Assembly (NCBI GenBank): GCA_016873315.1
Contig: VGXL01000015.1
Location: 1 to 34,053 of the forward strand
Direction: 5' to 3'
Source of the DNA: Phycisphaerae bacterium
GTDB lineage: Bacteria > Planctomycetota > Phycisphaerae > Phycisphaerales > SM1A02
Length of the DNA stretch: 34,053 nucleotides
Made by a program: the position numbers and the translations under genes. The number at the start of each line of letters is the position of its first letter. Positions within the stretch are counted from its first letter, which is position 1. This document shows positions 10,212-18,907 of the stretch, in pieces. The notes below the pieces were generated by a model, which was not told where the DNA came from, searched no databases, and saw only the letters and a program-made list of their open reading frames with translations.

Positions 10212-10835
10212 TCACTGCGCGCCGAGCGGGTTCTTGAAGTGCGCGTCCTGCACGGGCACGACGACTTCAAGGACATGCTGGAGCACATTGGCGGGGGAGC
10301 CGATGGCGTCGACTTCGCGGATGATCGACGAGGAGTAGCAATCGAGCACGGGTCGGGTCTCGCGTTCGTAGACCTCGAAGCGGCGACGAATGACCTTCTC
10401 GTCGGCGTCGTCGATGCGGTTCTCCTTGAGCGCGCGGCGACGCATGCGTGCGACCATCTTGTCGAGATCGCGGCAGACGAGGTGGATCACCTCGAGCACC
10501 TCGATGTACTGCTCCATCTCCTTGACCTGCGCAACATTGCGCGGAATCCCATCGAGCACCAGAAGATCCTCGTGCGGCTTGTACAGGCTCAGCACCGTCT
10601 GCGCGTGGATGTTCTGGCGCCACATCTCGATCGTCAGGTGATCCGGCACGAGCTCGCCGCGGCTGGAATAGTGCAGGAACTGCTTGCCCAAATCGCTCGT
10701 CATGTCGAGAGCGCGAAAGACATCGCCGCAGGCTTGGTGGAAGAAACCAGGAATGCGTCCAAGGATCTTGCCTTGCGTGCCCTTGCCGGCACCGGGAGCG
10801 CCGAGGAGCAGAATCGTCTTGTAGCGGTTGGCCAT
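10212..10835 (-). CDS. adk: Adenylate kinase family protein (short form)
   Basis: Predicted to phosphorylate AMP, or another NMP, with ATP in the cytoplasm. The 207-residue protein starts with a perfect P-loop GAPGAGKGTQ (about 10-19). The late helix segment NRIDDADEKVIRRRFEVYERET is the typical adenylate kinase closing region. Two core motifs deviate. The NMP-binding segment reads QACGDVFRAL where most have STGD-x-LR, and DGIPRN replaces DGFPRT. The LID is short (RRRALKENR), without a zinc or full lid insert. ATG 10835 is preferred: TACGAT lies 7 nt upstream and homology begins there, although the frame is open for another 100 codons. It is divergent from recJ with 78 nt between starts. AMP specificity is likely but not certain given the changed motifs. 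Confidence 0.87.
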   Translation of the reverse strand: MANRYKTILLLGAPGAGKGTQGKILGRIPGFFHQACGDVFRALDMTSDLGKQFLHYSSRGELVPDHLTIEMWRQNIHAQTVLSLYKPHEDLLVLDGIPRNVAQVKEMEQYIEVLEVIHLVCRDLDKMVARMRRRALKENRIDDADEKVIRRRFEVYERETRPVLDCYSSSIIREVDAIGSPANVLQHVLEVVVPVQDAHFKNPLGAQ

Positions 10836-10842
10836 GGGAGGG

Positions 10843-10848
10843 ATCGTA
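10843..10848 (-). promoter_or_regulatory. Putative -10 hexamer of adk (TACGAT)
   Basis: On the minus strand TACGAT is followed by 7 nt (CCCTCCC) and the adk ATG. There is no Shine-Dalgarno sequence. It supports the shorter start over upstream in-frame codons. Confidence 0.4.
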
Positions 10849-10901
10849 GCCATCGTCCGCCAAGACTTGGTCACGGTCCGCGTCGCTGCGCGTTGGCCCG
10901 A

Positions 10902-10907
10902 TAGGCT
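10902..10907 (+). promoter_or_regulatory. Putative -10 hexamer of recJ (TAGGCT)
   Basis: TAGGCT is followed by exactly 6 nt and the recJ ATG, leaving no room for a ribosome binding site. No clear -35 is seen. Confidence 0.45.
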
Positions 10908-10913
10908 CTTGCC

Positions 10914-12668
10914 ATGGCCATGACCACCGACACGCCATCCGGGATGAGCGGACTTCGAGCTGCGTGGACACAACGGGGCGTGGCTGCTGCCGGTGGATCG
11001 CTCGTGCAGCGGCTCATGGCCGCGCGCGGCGTGAGTTCGACGGACCAAGATCGATATCTCAAGGCAGGGCTGGCGGACCTGCGGCCTGCACGCGAACTTC
11101 CCGGGGCGACCGATGCCGCCGCGTTGATCCTTGCGCACGCGCGGGGCGGACGGCGCATCGTGGTGCTCGGCGACTACGACGTCGACGGCACGGCCGCAGC
11201 GGCCACCTTACGACACACGCTGCGTGCGATCGCGCCCGGCGTTGACCTGATCATCGATATCCCGCACCGCGCCGATGGCTACGGACTGACCGATGACGCA
11301 GTCGAACGCATGCTCACGCTGCGGCCGTCGCTCGTGATCGCCGTCGACTGTGGTATCACCGCCGTATCGCAGGTCGCCGCGCTGCGGGCAGCTGGGCTTG
11401 ATGTGGCAGTGCTCGATCACCACGCGCTGCGATCCGATGGCGCGTTGCCCAACGCCTCGGTGATCGCGCATCCTGAGCGGCCTGATGCCGACTACGGCAA
11501 CCCCGACCTGTGCGCGTGCGCGGTCACCTGGAAGGTCTGTTGCGAGATCATGCGCTTGCACGCCGGCGAGAGCATGAACGGCGAGCTGCGCAAGCAGTTG
11601 GCGCAACTCCTGCCGCTTGCCGCGATCGCCAGCGTGGCGGATGTGATCCCGATCCAAGGCGAAACGCGCATCATCATTCGGCAGGGTCTCGAGTGGTTCC
11701 GATCCACGGATCTGCCGGGCCTTCGGATCATCGCCGAGCGCATCGCCGATGTGGGCAAGGTGCACAGCCAGGGCGTGGCCTTTGGCATCGTGCCGGTCCT
11801 CAACGCGGCAGGCCGCATGGGTCATGCTGGCGTGTGTGCGGAACTGCTCGGATTGACCGCGAGCGAGCCTGGCGCGCGCGATCGCGCGGCCGCAATCATC
11901 GACGAACTCAAGAAGTTGAATGTCGAACGCAAGATCGTGCAGCAGCAGGTCAGTGAGCAGGTCTTGGCGACGATCGCACGCGAAGGGCTCGACCAGGGCG
12001 ATCCGACTGCGGTCGTCCTAGCCAACGCAGCGTGGCCGCACGCGCTGGTGGGCATCATCGCGGCCAAGGTCATCGAACAGACCGGCCGCCCGGCGCTGCT
12101 TGGGCATGTGCAGCCCGATGGTCGGGTCAAGTGCAGTGGCCGCTCTGTCAACGGATGGGACATCGGCGCGGCGATCGGTCGCTGCAGTGAGTGGTTGGAG
12201 TCAGGCGGCGGTCACCCGATGGCTGCGGGTGCCACGGTCCGTGCGGGTGCGTTCGATGCGTTCGCTGCGGCACTGCGGGCCGATGCGTCGGCCGCATTCG
12301 CCGGTCGCTCGCTCAAGGCTTCTTTGCCTTGGGATGCGCAGGCCACCATTCGCGAAGTGGACTGTCCGTCCATCGATGCGCTTCAGGCGTGTGGCCCGTT
12401 CGGCCAAGCCAATCCGATGCCGACCTTTCGATTTCAGGGTTGTCGCTTGGCCAGCGATGCAGTGCACATGAAGCCTGGCAGCCCACATCTTCGACTGTCC
12501 GTGGCTCAGGACGGCGCGCGGATCGATGGCGTTTGGTTCGGTGCGGGCGATCTGGCAACACGACTGCGGCGCGGCGTGCCGTGCGATGTGCTCGCCGAAG
12601 TGACCGTGGATGAATGGAACGGGCGTCGAACGCCCAAGCTCTTGGTCCGCGACATCAGCTTGGCGTGA
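10914..12668 (+). CDS. recJ: Single-stranded-DNA-specific exonuclease RecJ
   Basis: A 5'-3' single-strand DNA exonuclease used in recombination and mismatch/base-excision repair. The 584-residue product carries the DHH phosphoesterase metal motifs in order: DYDVDG (87-92), DCG (145-147), DHH (168-170) and ASVADV (239-244). NAAGRMGHA follows at about 298-305. The DHHA1 half carries GGGHPMAAG (431-439), and a C-terminal OB-fold region follows. The start is the first ATG, supported by TAGGCT 6 nt upstream; a second ATG two codons later is possible. The length matches compact bacterial RecJ proteins. The 3' end overlaps the convergent UDP-sugar pyrophosphorylase gene by 14 nt. All manganese ligands appear intact, so it should be active. 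Confidence 0.95.
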   Translation: MAMTTDTPSGMSGLRAAWTQRGVAAAGGSLVQRLMAARGVSSTDQDRYLKAGLADLRPARELPGATDAAALILAHARGGRRIVVLGDYDVDGTAAAATLRHTLRAIAPGVDLIIDIPHRADGYGLTDDAVERMLTLRPSLVIAVDCGITAVSQVAALRAAGLDVAVLDHHALRSDGALPNASVIAHPERPDADYGNPDLCACAVTWKVCCEIMRLHAGESMNGELRKQLAQLLPLAAIASVADVIPIQGETRIIIRQGLEWFRSTDLPGLRIIAERIADVGKVHSQGVAFGIVPVLNAAGRMGHAGVCAELLGLTASEPGARDRAAAIIDELKKLNVERKIVQQQVSEQVLATIAREGLDQGDPTAVVLANAAWPHALVGIIAAKVIEQTGRPALLGHVQPDGRVKCSGRSVNGWDIGAAIGRCSEWLESGGGHPMAAGATVRAGAFDAFAAALRADASAAFAGRSLKASLPWDAQATIREVDCPSIDALQACGPFGQANPMPTFRFQGCRLASDAVHMKPGSPHLRLSVAQDGARIDGVWFGAGDLATRLRRGVPCDVLAEVTVDEWNGRRTPKLLVRDISLA

Positions 12669-14070
12669 TCGCCAGCGCCGCGCCGCGTTCGATCGCGCGC
12701 GGCACCAAGTTCGTACACGCGGCTTCACACCCCGCAGCCAAGGGCGAGAGTTCGATCGTGCAGTCCGGCGAACCGTCAGCGAGGCGGGGGATCGACCAGC
12801 CCGCCGACTCGAGCCAGCGTGCGGCGCGTGCGACCTGCGCCGCGATGCTCGTGACCGGGCTGTCGTCGCCGTCGGCGTTCTTGATGGGAGCGAACTCCTC
12901 GGCGCGATCGGTCTCAAGGACCAGACTCGACTGTGCCATCGGAATCGCATCGAAGACGAAGGTCTCCATCTTGATGGCGTTGGGCGTCGTCGGATCCACG
13001 CGGATGCCGTCGTCGCCGATGTGCGGCACCTTCTTGCGCGCCTTGTGCAGCGGGAGCGCCAAGCCGTGCGCAGTCAGGCGCTCCACGAATTCGCGCGAGA
13101 GCATGTGGATCGCGATGCTCCCGGCGTCGAAGCGCAATCGACCATCCCCGTCGCGCTCGGCCGCGAGTGACGCGGGCAAATCGCTGTACTCAACCACCAT
13201 GGTGCGGCCCGCGGATGCACAGAACACGCCGACCTTCTCGGCGGCGTCGCGCTTGGCGACCATCTTGCTCGTCATCTCACCGCTCGAGCTTGGGTGCGCG
13301 GCGTGCACACCGACGAAGATCGGATCGACCGCATGGACGAGCGGATTGTCAACCTGGAAGTAGCTGATGTGCTCGATGCCGTGGGCGCGCATGTCATCGA
13401 GCGCACCCGAGTGGCGAAGCGCGCGCAGCGAACCGCCGTGGCCGTCTGGATTCACCGCAAGTTCATCGGGCTCGGCGAGCAGCAGCCGCCCGTCGAGCGA
13501 GAGCGAGGGCAGCGTGCCCTGAGGGAAGAACATCACGGTGTCCGCACCAAGGCCGAAGTGATCGTGGCGAACGAAGAACTCGCGCGTTGGCGCGTCGTTC
13601 ATCGGGCTCGTCATGATGTACCAGCGGATCATCGCGCCAAAGCGCTGTCGTGCTGCGCGGATCTGCTCGGCGAAGACTTGAAAGAGCGGCGCTCGCGTGA
13701 TCGGGGTGGCGGGGAAGGTGCCCTTGGGAGCATCCCAACCCAGTCGCGTGCCTTGGCCGCCAGCGACCATGAAGCACGCGACTTTGCCCGCGCGGACGAG
13801 CGCCTCGCCGTGTGCGCTCCACGCCGCATCGACCTGCGCCCGGCGAACGATCGTGGCTGGAGCAAGATCCGCCGGCAGCACAAAGCCACCGTCATCGTCG
13901 AGTGCCGCAGCGAGCGCATCGACCTGTTCGAGCGAGAGCGCATCGACCTGATCGAGCAGACGATCGAGCCGCACGGGATCCAAGTTCGCTGCATGGCCGA
14001 GCACATGCTCCTGACCATGGCCGGCGAGCCGCTCACGGGCCCGCTCCAGACGCGATGCGAGCGTGGTCAT
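12655..14070 (-). CDS. UDP-sugar pyrophosphorylase, UAP/AGX-type (UTP--GlcNAc-1-P or UTP--Glc-1-P uridylyltransferase)
   Basis: Predicted to join UTP to a hexose 1-phosphate, giving UDP-GlcNAc or UDP-glucose in the cytoplasm. The 471-residue protein belongs to the UDPGP family typical of eukaryotic UAP1/AGX1, not to the bacterial GlmU or GalU folds. It has the nucleotide loop AGGQGTRLGWDAPKG (about 103-117), NPDGHGG (about 207-213), YFQVDNPL (about 237-244) and a late EEFAPIKNADGDDSP segment with the conserved Lys. The start is ATG 14070, whose ATGA overlaps the phoU stop by 4 nt; an upstream GTG would add 9 residues inside phoU. Coupling to phoU is therefore likely. The 3' end overlaps recJ. 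The sugar cannot be decided from motifs alone; a hexose-phosphate mutase encoded at 22.7-24.1 kb could supply the substrate. Confidence 0.87.
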   Translation of the reverse strand: MTTLASRLERARERLAGHGQEHVLGHAANLDPVRLDRLLDQVDALSLEQVDALAAALDDDGGFVLPADLAPATIVRRAQVDAAWSAHGEALVRAGKVACFMVAGGQGTRLGWDAPKGTFPATPITRAPLFQVFAEQIRAARQRFGAMIRWYIMTSPMNDAPTREFFVRHDHFGLGADTVMFFPQGTLPSLSLDGRLLLAEPDELAVNPDGHGGSLRALRHSGALDDMRAHGIEHISYFQVDNPLVHAVDPIFVGVHAAHPSSSGEMTSKMVAKRDAAEKVGVFCASAGRTMVVEYSDLPASLAAERDGDGRLRFDAGSIAIHMLSREFVERLTAHGLALPLHKARKKVPHIGDDGIRVDPTTPNAIKMETFVFDAIPMAQSSLVLETDRAEEFAPIKNADGDDSPVTSIAAQVARAARWLESAGWSIPRLADGSPDCTIELSPLAAGCEAACTNLVPRAIERGAALAITPS

Positions 14071-14744
14071 GGCCGCGGGCGCTCGGGCTCGGACCAACCT
14101 TCGGGACGGTGGCGGACGATCTTGCCGGTCTCGACATAGATCACCTGCTCGCAGATGTTCGTGCAGTGGTCGGCGATGCGCTCGACGCTTCGCGTGACGC
14201 TGGTCAACTGGAACGCGAAGCGCACGCTGAACTGACCCAGGGCAACTTGCTCCTGCGCGTGGAGCAGGATCTCGTTCTTGAAACGATCGACGGTGTCATC
14301 GAAGAGCAGCACCTGGCGAGCCAAGTCGGGATTACCGGTGACGAGCGCGCGATTGGAATCACGCAGCATGCCGAGCACCGAATTGGCCATGACCCGGAAG
14401 GTGGGTGGGATTCGCTCGTCCATGCGAGCTTGTCCGGCGACCTGCTCGGCGATGTTGACCGCGCAGTCGGCGATGCGCTCGAGTTCGTTGTTGACCTTCA
14501 CGATCGTGAGCACGCTGCGCACTTGGTATTCGTCGGAGTTGCCCATTTGGAGCAGCGGGATGCTGGCGCGCTCGATTTCGACGTCGGCCTTGTCGATCCC
14601 ATCGTCCGCGGCGATGACCGCACGCGCCTTGGTCTGGTCGTACTCGAAGTAGCACTCGGTGGCGAGCGAGCAGCACTCGAGGACGCGTTCACCCTGCGCG
14701 GTGATGTCGGAACGAAGCTGCTCAAGTCGTGCGGCGAAAGCCAT
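14067..14744 (-). CDS. phoU: Phosphate signalling protein PhoU
   Basis: Adaptor that damps phosphate-starvation signalling and phosphate uptake in the cytoplasm. The protein has 225 residues and two three-helix repeats, each with the PhoU metal-binding signature: ERIADCAVNIAE (89-100) and ERIADHCTNICE (188-199). A hydrophilic tail of about 20 residues follows. TATCCT lies exactly 6 nt upstream of the ATG. The gene sits between cysC (35 nt upstream, same strand) and the UDP-sugar pyrophosphorylase (4-nt overlap). No pstSCAB or phoR/phoB is in the window, so this is a PhoU away from its classical operon. A polyphosphate kinase is encoded about 10 kb away, a functional but not positional link. 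Confidence 0.92.
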   Translation of the reverse strand: MAFAARLEQLRSDITAQGERVLECCSLATECYFEYDQTKARAVIAADDGIDKADVEIERASIPLLQMGNSDEYQVRSVLTIVKVNNELERIADCAVNIAEQVAGQARMDERIPPTFRVMANSVLGMLRDSNRALVTGNPDLARQVLLFDDTVDRFKNEILLHAQEQVALGQFSVRFAFQLTSVTRSVERIADHCTNICEQVIYVETGKIVRHRPEGWSEPERPRP

Positions 14745-14750
14745 GGTCGT

Positions 14751-14756
14751 AGGATA
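14751..14756 (-). promoter_or_regulatory. Putative -10 hexamer of phoU (TATCCT)
   Basis: On the minus strand TATCCT is followed by 6 nt and the phoU ATG. It would drive phoU and the overlapping pyrophosphorylase gene separately from cysC. No -35 is obvious. Confidence 0.45.
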
Positions 14757-14779
14757 CCCGCGCGCTTACACCCGGCGGC

Positions 14780-15391
14780 TTACGCAGAGCGGATCAGCCG
14801 TTGCGCGAGTGCCACCACCGAGGCCACGCAGGAGTCGATCGAGGCGGCGTCGGTGGCCAAACGGAGTTCGGGTGTTGTCGGTGCCTCGTACGGATCACTC
14901 ACGCCGGTGAAGCGCTCGAGTTCGCCAGCGCGTGCTCGTCGATAGAGACCTTTGGGATCCCGCGATTCCGCCACGGCCAGCGGAGCATCGACATGGATGA
15001 GGGCGAAGGCGACTCCACTCGCGTCGTGACGCGCCCGCACGCGTGCCCGATCGGCTTCATAGGGACTCACCAAGCTCACGATCGCGACGGCGCCTGAGGC
15101 GGCAACGAGCAGCGCGGCCTCGCCGGCGCGGCGAACGGCCTCGGCGCGTCCAGCCTCATCGAATCCCAGTCCCGCGCTCAGACCATGACGGAGGTTGTCG
15201 CCATCCAGGACCATTGCGGGAACGCCGATGGCGAGCAGCGCGCGCTCAGCCGCGATCGCGATCGTGCTCTTGCCCGCACCGCTGAGTCCGGTCATCCAGA
15301 TTGTGCACCCTGCGCGGCCGAGCGCCGCGCCGCGCTCGGCGGGCGTGGCGGCTCCATGCTGCCAGACGACGTTGGACGAGGCGCCATCCAT
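14780..15391 (-). CDS. cysC: Adenylylsulfate (APS) kinase
   Basis: Phosphorylates APS to PAPS in sulfate activation. The 203-residue protein has the complete motif set: P-loop GLSGAGKST (35-43), [10 protein letters not shown] (62-71), LVSP with Ser at about 109, [20 protein letters not shown] (144-163) and DPYEAP. The frame is open upstream but this ATG is the family start; an alternative ATG lies two codons in. It is divergent from cysD, the start codons being separated by 40 nt. This intact stand-alone kinase contrasts with the decayed kinase-like domain at the end of CysN next door, so it is presumably the working APS kinase. PAPS could serve either assimilation or sulfation of glycans; the window does not show which. 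Confidence 0.93.
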   Translation of the reverse strand: MDGASSNVVWQHGAATPAERGAALGRAGCTIWMTGLSGAGKSTIAIAAERALLAIGVPAMVLDGDNLRHGLSAGLGFDEAGRAEAVRRAGEAALLVAASGAVAIVSLVSPYEADRARVRARHDASGVAFALIHVDAPLAVAESRDPKGLYRRARAGELERFTGVSDPYEAPTTPELRLATDAASIDSCVASVVALAQRLIRSA

Positions 15392-15401
15392 CGATGCGCG
15401 G

Positions 15402-15407
15402 ACGCTA
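15402..15407 (-). promoter_or_regulatory. Putative -10 hexamer of cysC (TAGCGT)
   Basis: On the minus strand TAGCGT lies 10 nt before the cysC ATG, inside the 40-nt space shared with cysD. It is weaker than its neighbours in spacing, so the call is tentative. Confidence 0.3.
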
Positions 15408-15417
15408 GCACATCGTC

Positions 15418-15423
15418 TAGGCT
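15418..15423 (+). promoter_or_regulatory. Putative -10 hexamer of cysD (TAGGCT)
   Basis: TAGGCT is followed by 8 nt and the cysD ATG, with no Shine-Dalgarno sequence. The same hexamer precedes recJ. Confidence 0.4.
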
Positions 15424-15431
15424 TTGGTCGC

Positions 15432-16337
15432 ATGGCGCGTGGCCTGACCCATCTGGACGAGCTCGAAGCCGAGTCGATCCACATCCTGCGCGAGACCGCC
15501 GCGAGCTTCGAGCGGCCCGTCCTGATGTACTCGATCGGCAAGGACTCGACGGTGCTGCTGCATCTGGCGCTGAAGGCGTTCGCGCCCGGCCGGCTTCCGT
15601 TCCCTGTTCTGCATGTCGATACGACCTGGAAGTTCCGCGAGATGATCGCGTTCCGCGATGCGACGGCAGCGCGGCTTGGACTCGACCTGCAGGTGCACAT
15701 CAATCGTGATGGGCTCGCACAGGGCATTTCGCCGATCACGCATGGCAGCAAGGTCCACACCGATGTCATGAAGACGGTCGCGCTGCGCCAGGCGCTCACG
15801 GCTGGCCGATTCGACGCCGCGATTGGCGGCGCGCGACGGGACGAGGAGAAGAGCCGCGCGAAGGAACGCATCTTTTCGTTCCGCGATGCGAACCACCGAT
15901 GGGATCCCAAGGGTCAGCGTCCGGAGCTTTGGTCGCTCTACAACTCGCGCGTCCATCCGGGCGAGAGCATGCGGGTCTTCCCGCTCTCCAACTGGACTGA
16001 GCTCGATGTCTGGCTCTATGTGTGGAAGCACCGGCTGCCGGTCGTCGATCTCTACCTTGCGCGAAATCGGCCGGTCGTCGAGCGCGACGGCGCGCTCATC
16101 ATGGTCGACGATGATCGTCTGCCGCTCAAGGCGGGCGAGCGCATCGTGCAGCGCCGCGTGCGGTTTCGCACGCTCGGCTGCTACCCGCTCTCGGGCGCGA
16201 TCGAGAGCGATGCCGACACGCTGGAGAAGGTCATCGAGGAAATGCTGCTCGCGCGCACGAGCGAGCGTCAGGGGCGCCTGATCGATCATGACCAGAGCGG
16301 CAGCATGGAAGAGAAGAAGCGCGAGGGGTACTTCTGA
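15432..16337 (+). CDS. cysD: Sulfate adenylyltransferase subunit 2 (CysD)
   Basis: Catalytic subunit of ATP sulfurylase, making APS from ATP and sulfate together with CysN. The 301-residue product begins [17 protein letters not shown] and has the PP-loop MYSIGKDST (about 32-40). [38 protein letters not shown] and the end [10 protein letters not shown] are all characteristic of CysD. The start is chosen by family alignment and the TAGGCT element 8 nt upstream; the frame itself is open for 79 more codons. Its TGA overlaps the cysN ATG by one base (TGATG), indicating translational coupling of the two subunits. Confidence 0.96.
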   Translation: MARGLTHLDELEAESIHILRETAASFERPVLMYSIGKDSTVLLHLALKAFAPGRLPFPVLHVDTTWKFREMIAFRDATAARLGLDLQVHINRDGLAQGISPITHGSKVHTDVMKTVALRQALTAGRFDAAIGGARRDEEKSRAKERIFSFRDANHRWDPKGQRPELWSLYNSRVHPGESMRVFPLSNWTELDVWLYVWKHRLPVVDLYLARNRPVVERDGALIMVDDDRLPLKAGERIVQRRVRFRTLGCYPLSGAIESDADTLEKVIEEMLLARTSERQGRLIDHDQSGSMEEKKREGYF

Positions 16338-18151
16338 TGACCCTTCCCACCTTCACCGCCGGCGAGGATCTGCGCGGATGGATTGAGCGTTACGAGCGGC
16401 TTCAGCTCCTGCGCGTGCTGACCTGCGGCAATGTCGATGACGGGAAGAGCACGCTCATCGGCCGGCTCTTGCACGACACTGGGCGCATCTACGACGATCA
16501 CCTGAAGGCGCTCGAGGCCGACAGCCGCGTGCACGGCACCACGGGCGGCGGACTCGATCTGGCGCTCGTCGTCGATGGCCTGAAAGCGGAGCGCGAGCAG
16601 GGGATCACGATCGATGTCGCGTGGCGGTACTTCACGACGGCCCGCCGCGCTTTCATCATCGCTGATTGCCCGGGCCACGAGCAATACACGCGCAACATGG
16701 CGACGGGCGCGAGCCACTGTCAGTTGGCGATCAGCCTGATCGATGCGCGCTCGGGCGTGACCACGCAGACGCGTCGGCACGCCACGATCGCCGCCATGCT
16801 CGGCATCCGTCATGTCGTCGCCGCAGTGAACAAGATGGATCTGGTCGATTGGAGCGAGACGCGGTTCCGAGAGATCGAGTCGGAGTTCTTGGCGTTCTGC
16901 TCGCGCTTGGGAATCGAGCACGCGGTCGCGCTGCCCGTCAGTGCGCTCACTGGTGAGGGCGTCGTCCGACGGACGGAGGTCATGCCCTGGTTCAGTGGCC
17001 CGGCGCTGCTTGAGTTGCTTGAGCGTGTCGACCTTCCTGGACCGAGCGGCGCGGACCCGTTCCGCATGCCGGTGCAGACGGTCCTTCGGCCCAACCTTGA
17101 CTTTCGTGGCTTCGCAGGCCAGATCACCAGCGGTGATGTGGCGGTGGGCGACCGCGTGCGCATCATGCCACGAGGCACCGAGGCACGCGTGGCGCGCCTC
17201 GCTCGGCCCGACGAGTTTGGAGGCGACCTTGAACGCGCCCAGGCGCCCGAAAGCGTCGTGATCTGTCTCGATCGTGAAGTCGACTGCAGTCGCGGTGATG
17301 TGATCGCGTGCTTCGGCGGGGCCAGCGACATGCGCGTGGGCCGACGCATTGTGGCAGACCTCGTGTGGATGGTCGATGCTCCGCTCGTGGCTGGACAGAG
17401 CCTGCTCTGCAGAGTTGGAACACGCATCACGCCGGCGCGCGTGGTGCGCATGATCCACCGACTCAAAGTCGACACGCTTGCGCACGAATCGGCTGAGTCG
17501 ATGGTGCTCAACGACATCGGCCGCGTGGAGTTGGAGTGCGAGGAACCGGTGGCCTTCGATCCATACCGCGTCTCGCGCGGCACCGGTGCGATCGTCCTGA
17601 TCGATCGCTTGACCAACGCCACGGCTGCGGCAGGCATGATCCGTACGGGCGATCCGACCGAACGCGGCGCTCACTGGGATGACCAGGCGCTCGAGACGGT
17701 GTCGTCGCCAGTCAGTGGTGTGTCCGCAGCCGAACGCGATGCGCGTTGGGCGCAGCGGCCATGCTGCGTGCTGCTGCATGGTCCGCCCAACACAGGCAAG
17801 ACCGAAGCAGCGTTCGCGCTTGAGCGCGCGCTCTGGGATCTTGGCCATGATGCCGTCGTGCTCGATGGTCAAGGCATGCGCAGCGGGCTCTCGAAGGATC
17901 TTCGCTTCGAGCCTGGCGATCGCAGCGAGAACCTGCGTCGCGCCGCCGAGGTCGCTCGGCTGCTCATGGAACAAGGGCGCGTGGTCATCATGTCGTTCGT
18001 CGCGCCGCAGGATCATGTTCGCGAGCGCGCGCGGGCTTTGCTCGGTCCGGACCGCTGCCTCTTCGTGCACGCAAGCGACGGCTTCGAGATCTCCAACATC
18101 GTTGCCCAACTCGCCTCGCGCGGTTTGATCGGTCGCCGAACCGCTCCCTGA
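16337..18151 (+). CDS. cysN: Sulfate adenylyltransferase subunit 1 (CysN) with a degenerate APS-kinase-like C-terminal domain
   Basis: GTPase subunit that drives ATP sulfurylase. Residues about 20-440 form an EF-Tu-like GTPase and two beta-barrel domains: GNVDDGKSTLIGRL (31-44), DCPGH (110-114) and NKMD (165-168), all intact. Residues about 476-604 align with APS kinase in CysNC fusions, but key positions have changed. The P-loop reads GPPNTGKT, DGDN has become DGQG (510-513), the ISP serine has become FVAP (554-557), and the RDPKGLY to FTG lid block is missing. The chain ends about 45 residues early for a CysC domain. The kinase half is therefore probably inactive, while CysN function should persist. 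cysD overlaps by 1 nt and pdxJ follows after 9 nt. Confidence 0.93.
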   Translation: MTLPTFTAGEDLRGWIERYERLQLLRVLTCGNVDDGKSTLIGRLLHDTGRIYDDHLKALEADSRVHGTTGGGLDLALVVDGLKAEREQGITIDVAWRYFTTARRAFIIADCPGHEQYTRNMATGASHCQLAISLIDARSGVTTQTRRHATIAAMLGIRHVVAAVNKMDLVDWSETRFREIESEFLAFCSRLGIEHAVALPVSALTGEGVVRRTEVMPWFSGPALLELLERVDLPGPSGADPFRMPVQTVLRPNLDFRGFAGQITSGDVAVGDRVRIMPRGTEARVARLARPDEFGGDLERAQAPESVVICLDREVDCSRGDVIACFGGASDMRVGRRIVADLVWMVDAPLVAGQSLLCRVGTRITPARVVRMIHRLKVDTLAHESAESMVLNDIGRVELECEEPVAFDPYRVSRGTGAIVLIDRLTNATAAAGMIRTGDPTERGAHWDDQALETVSSPVSGVSAAERDARWAQRPCCVLLHGPPNTGKTEAAFALERALWDLGHDAVVLDGQGMRSGLSKDLRFEPGDRSENLRRAAEVARLLMEQGRVVIMSFVAPQDHVRERARALLGPDRCLFVHASDGFEISNIVAQLASRGLIGRRTAP

Positions 18152-18160
18152 GGCCAGCGC

Positions 18161-18907
18161 ATGATCGAACTCGGATGCAACATCGATCACGTCGCCACCG
18201 TGCGCCAAGCGCGTCGCACCTGGGAGCCGTGCCCGGTGCAAGCCGCGCGCGAGGCGCTCGCCGGGGGCGCGGACCACATCACCGTCCACCTGCGCGAGGA
18301 TCGTCGGCACATTCAGGATCGTGATGTCGAGCGACTTCGAGCCGAGGTGCCGGCGCGACTGAACTTTGAAATGGCCGCGACCGACGAGATGGTCGAGATC
18401 GCCCTGCGGATCAAGCCCCAGCTCTGCATGCTGGTTCCCGAGGGTCGCTTCGAAGTCACGACCGAGGGCGGGCTCGATGTTGCGGGGCAGGAAGCCGCAC
18501 TGGCCGTGCAGGTGGCGCGGCTCCGACAGGCGGGCATCCTCGTGAGTGTCTTCATCGATGCGCTCCCGCATCAGATTGACGCCGCCCGACGGATCGGTGC
18601 CGGAGTGTGCGAGATCCACACCGGTCCCTACGCACACGCTTGGCACGATGAAGGTGGATTCGGGCCGCGGACGCGGGCCGAACTTGAACGCGTCGCGTCG
18701 GCCGGGCGCCACGCGTGCGCTGCCGGGCTCTGCTTCAACGCTGGGCACGCGCTGCACTACGAGAATGTCAAGCCCATCGCCGCGCTGCCGGGAATCCGCG
18801 AACTCCACATCGGGCACGCCATCGTGAGTCGAGCCGTCTTCACGGGTCTGCGTGAAGCGGTGCGTGAAATGAAAGCGCTCATGATCGAGGGCGCCTCGGG
18901 TCGCTGA
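18161..18907 (+). CDS. pdxJ: Pyridoxine 5'-phosphate synthase
   Basis: Condenses 1-deoxyxylulose 5-phosphate with 3-amino-2-oxopropyl phosphate in vitamin B6 synthesis. At 248 residues it has the usual length. The TIM-barrel landmarks are [12 protein letters not shown] (7-18), [13 protein letters not shown] (about 39-51), LNFEMA, and a late [14 protein letters not shown] segment with the phosphate-binding loop. The gene starts 9 nt after the cysN stop with no promoter-like hexamer of its own, so it is probably the third gene of the cysD unit. Its stop codon lies inside the first copy of a 30-bp direct repeat. No other B6 gene is present in the window. Confidence 0.95.
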   Translation: MIELGCNIDHVATVRQARRTWEPCPVQAAREALAGGADHITVHLREDRRHIQDRDVERLRAEVPARLNFEMAATDEMVEIALRIKPQLCMLVPEGRFEVTTEGGLDVAGQEAALAVQVARLRQAGILVSVFIDALPHQIDAARRIGAGVCEIHTGPYAHAWHDEGGFGPRTRAELERVASAGRHACAAGLCFNAGHALHYENVKPIAALPGIRELHIGHAIVSRAVFTGLREAVREMKALMIEGASGR

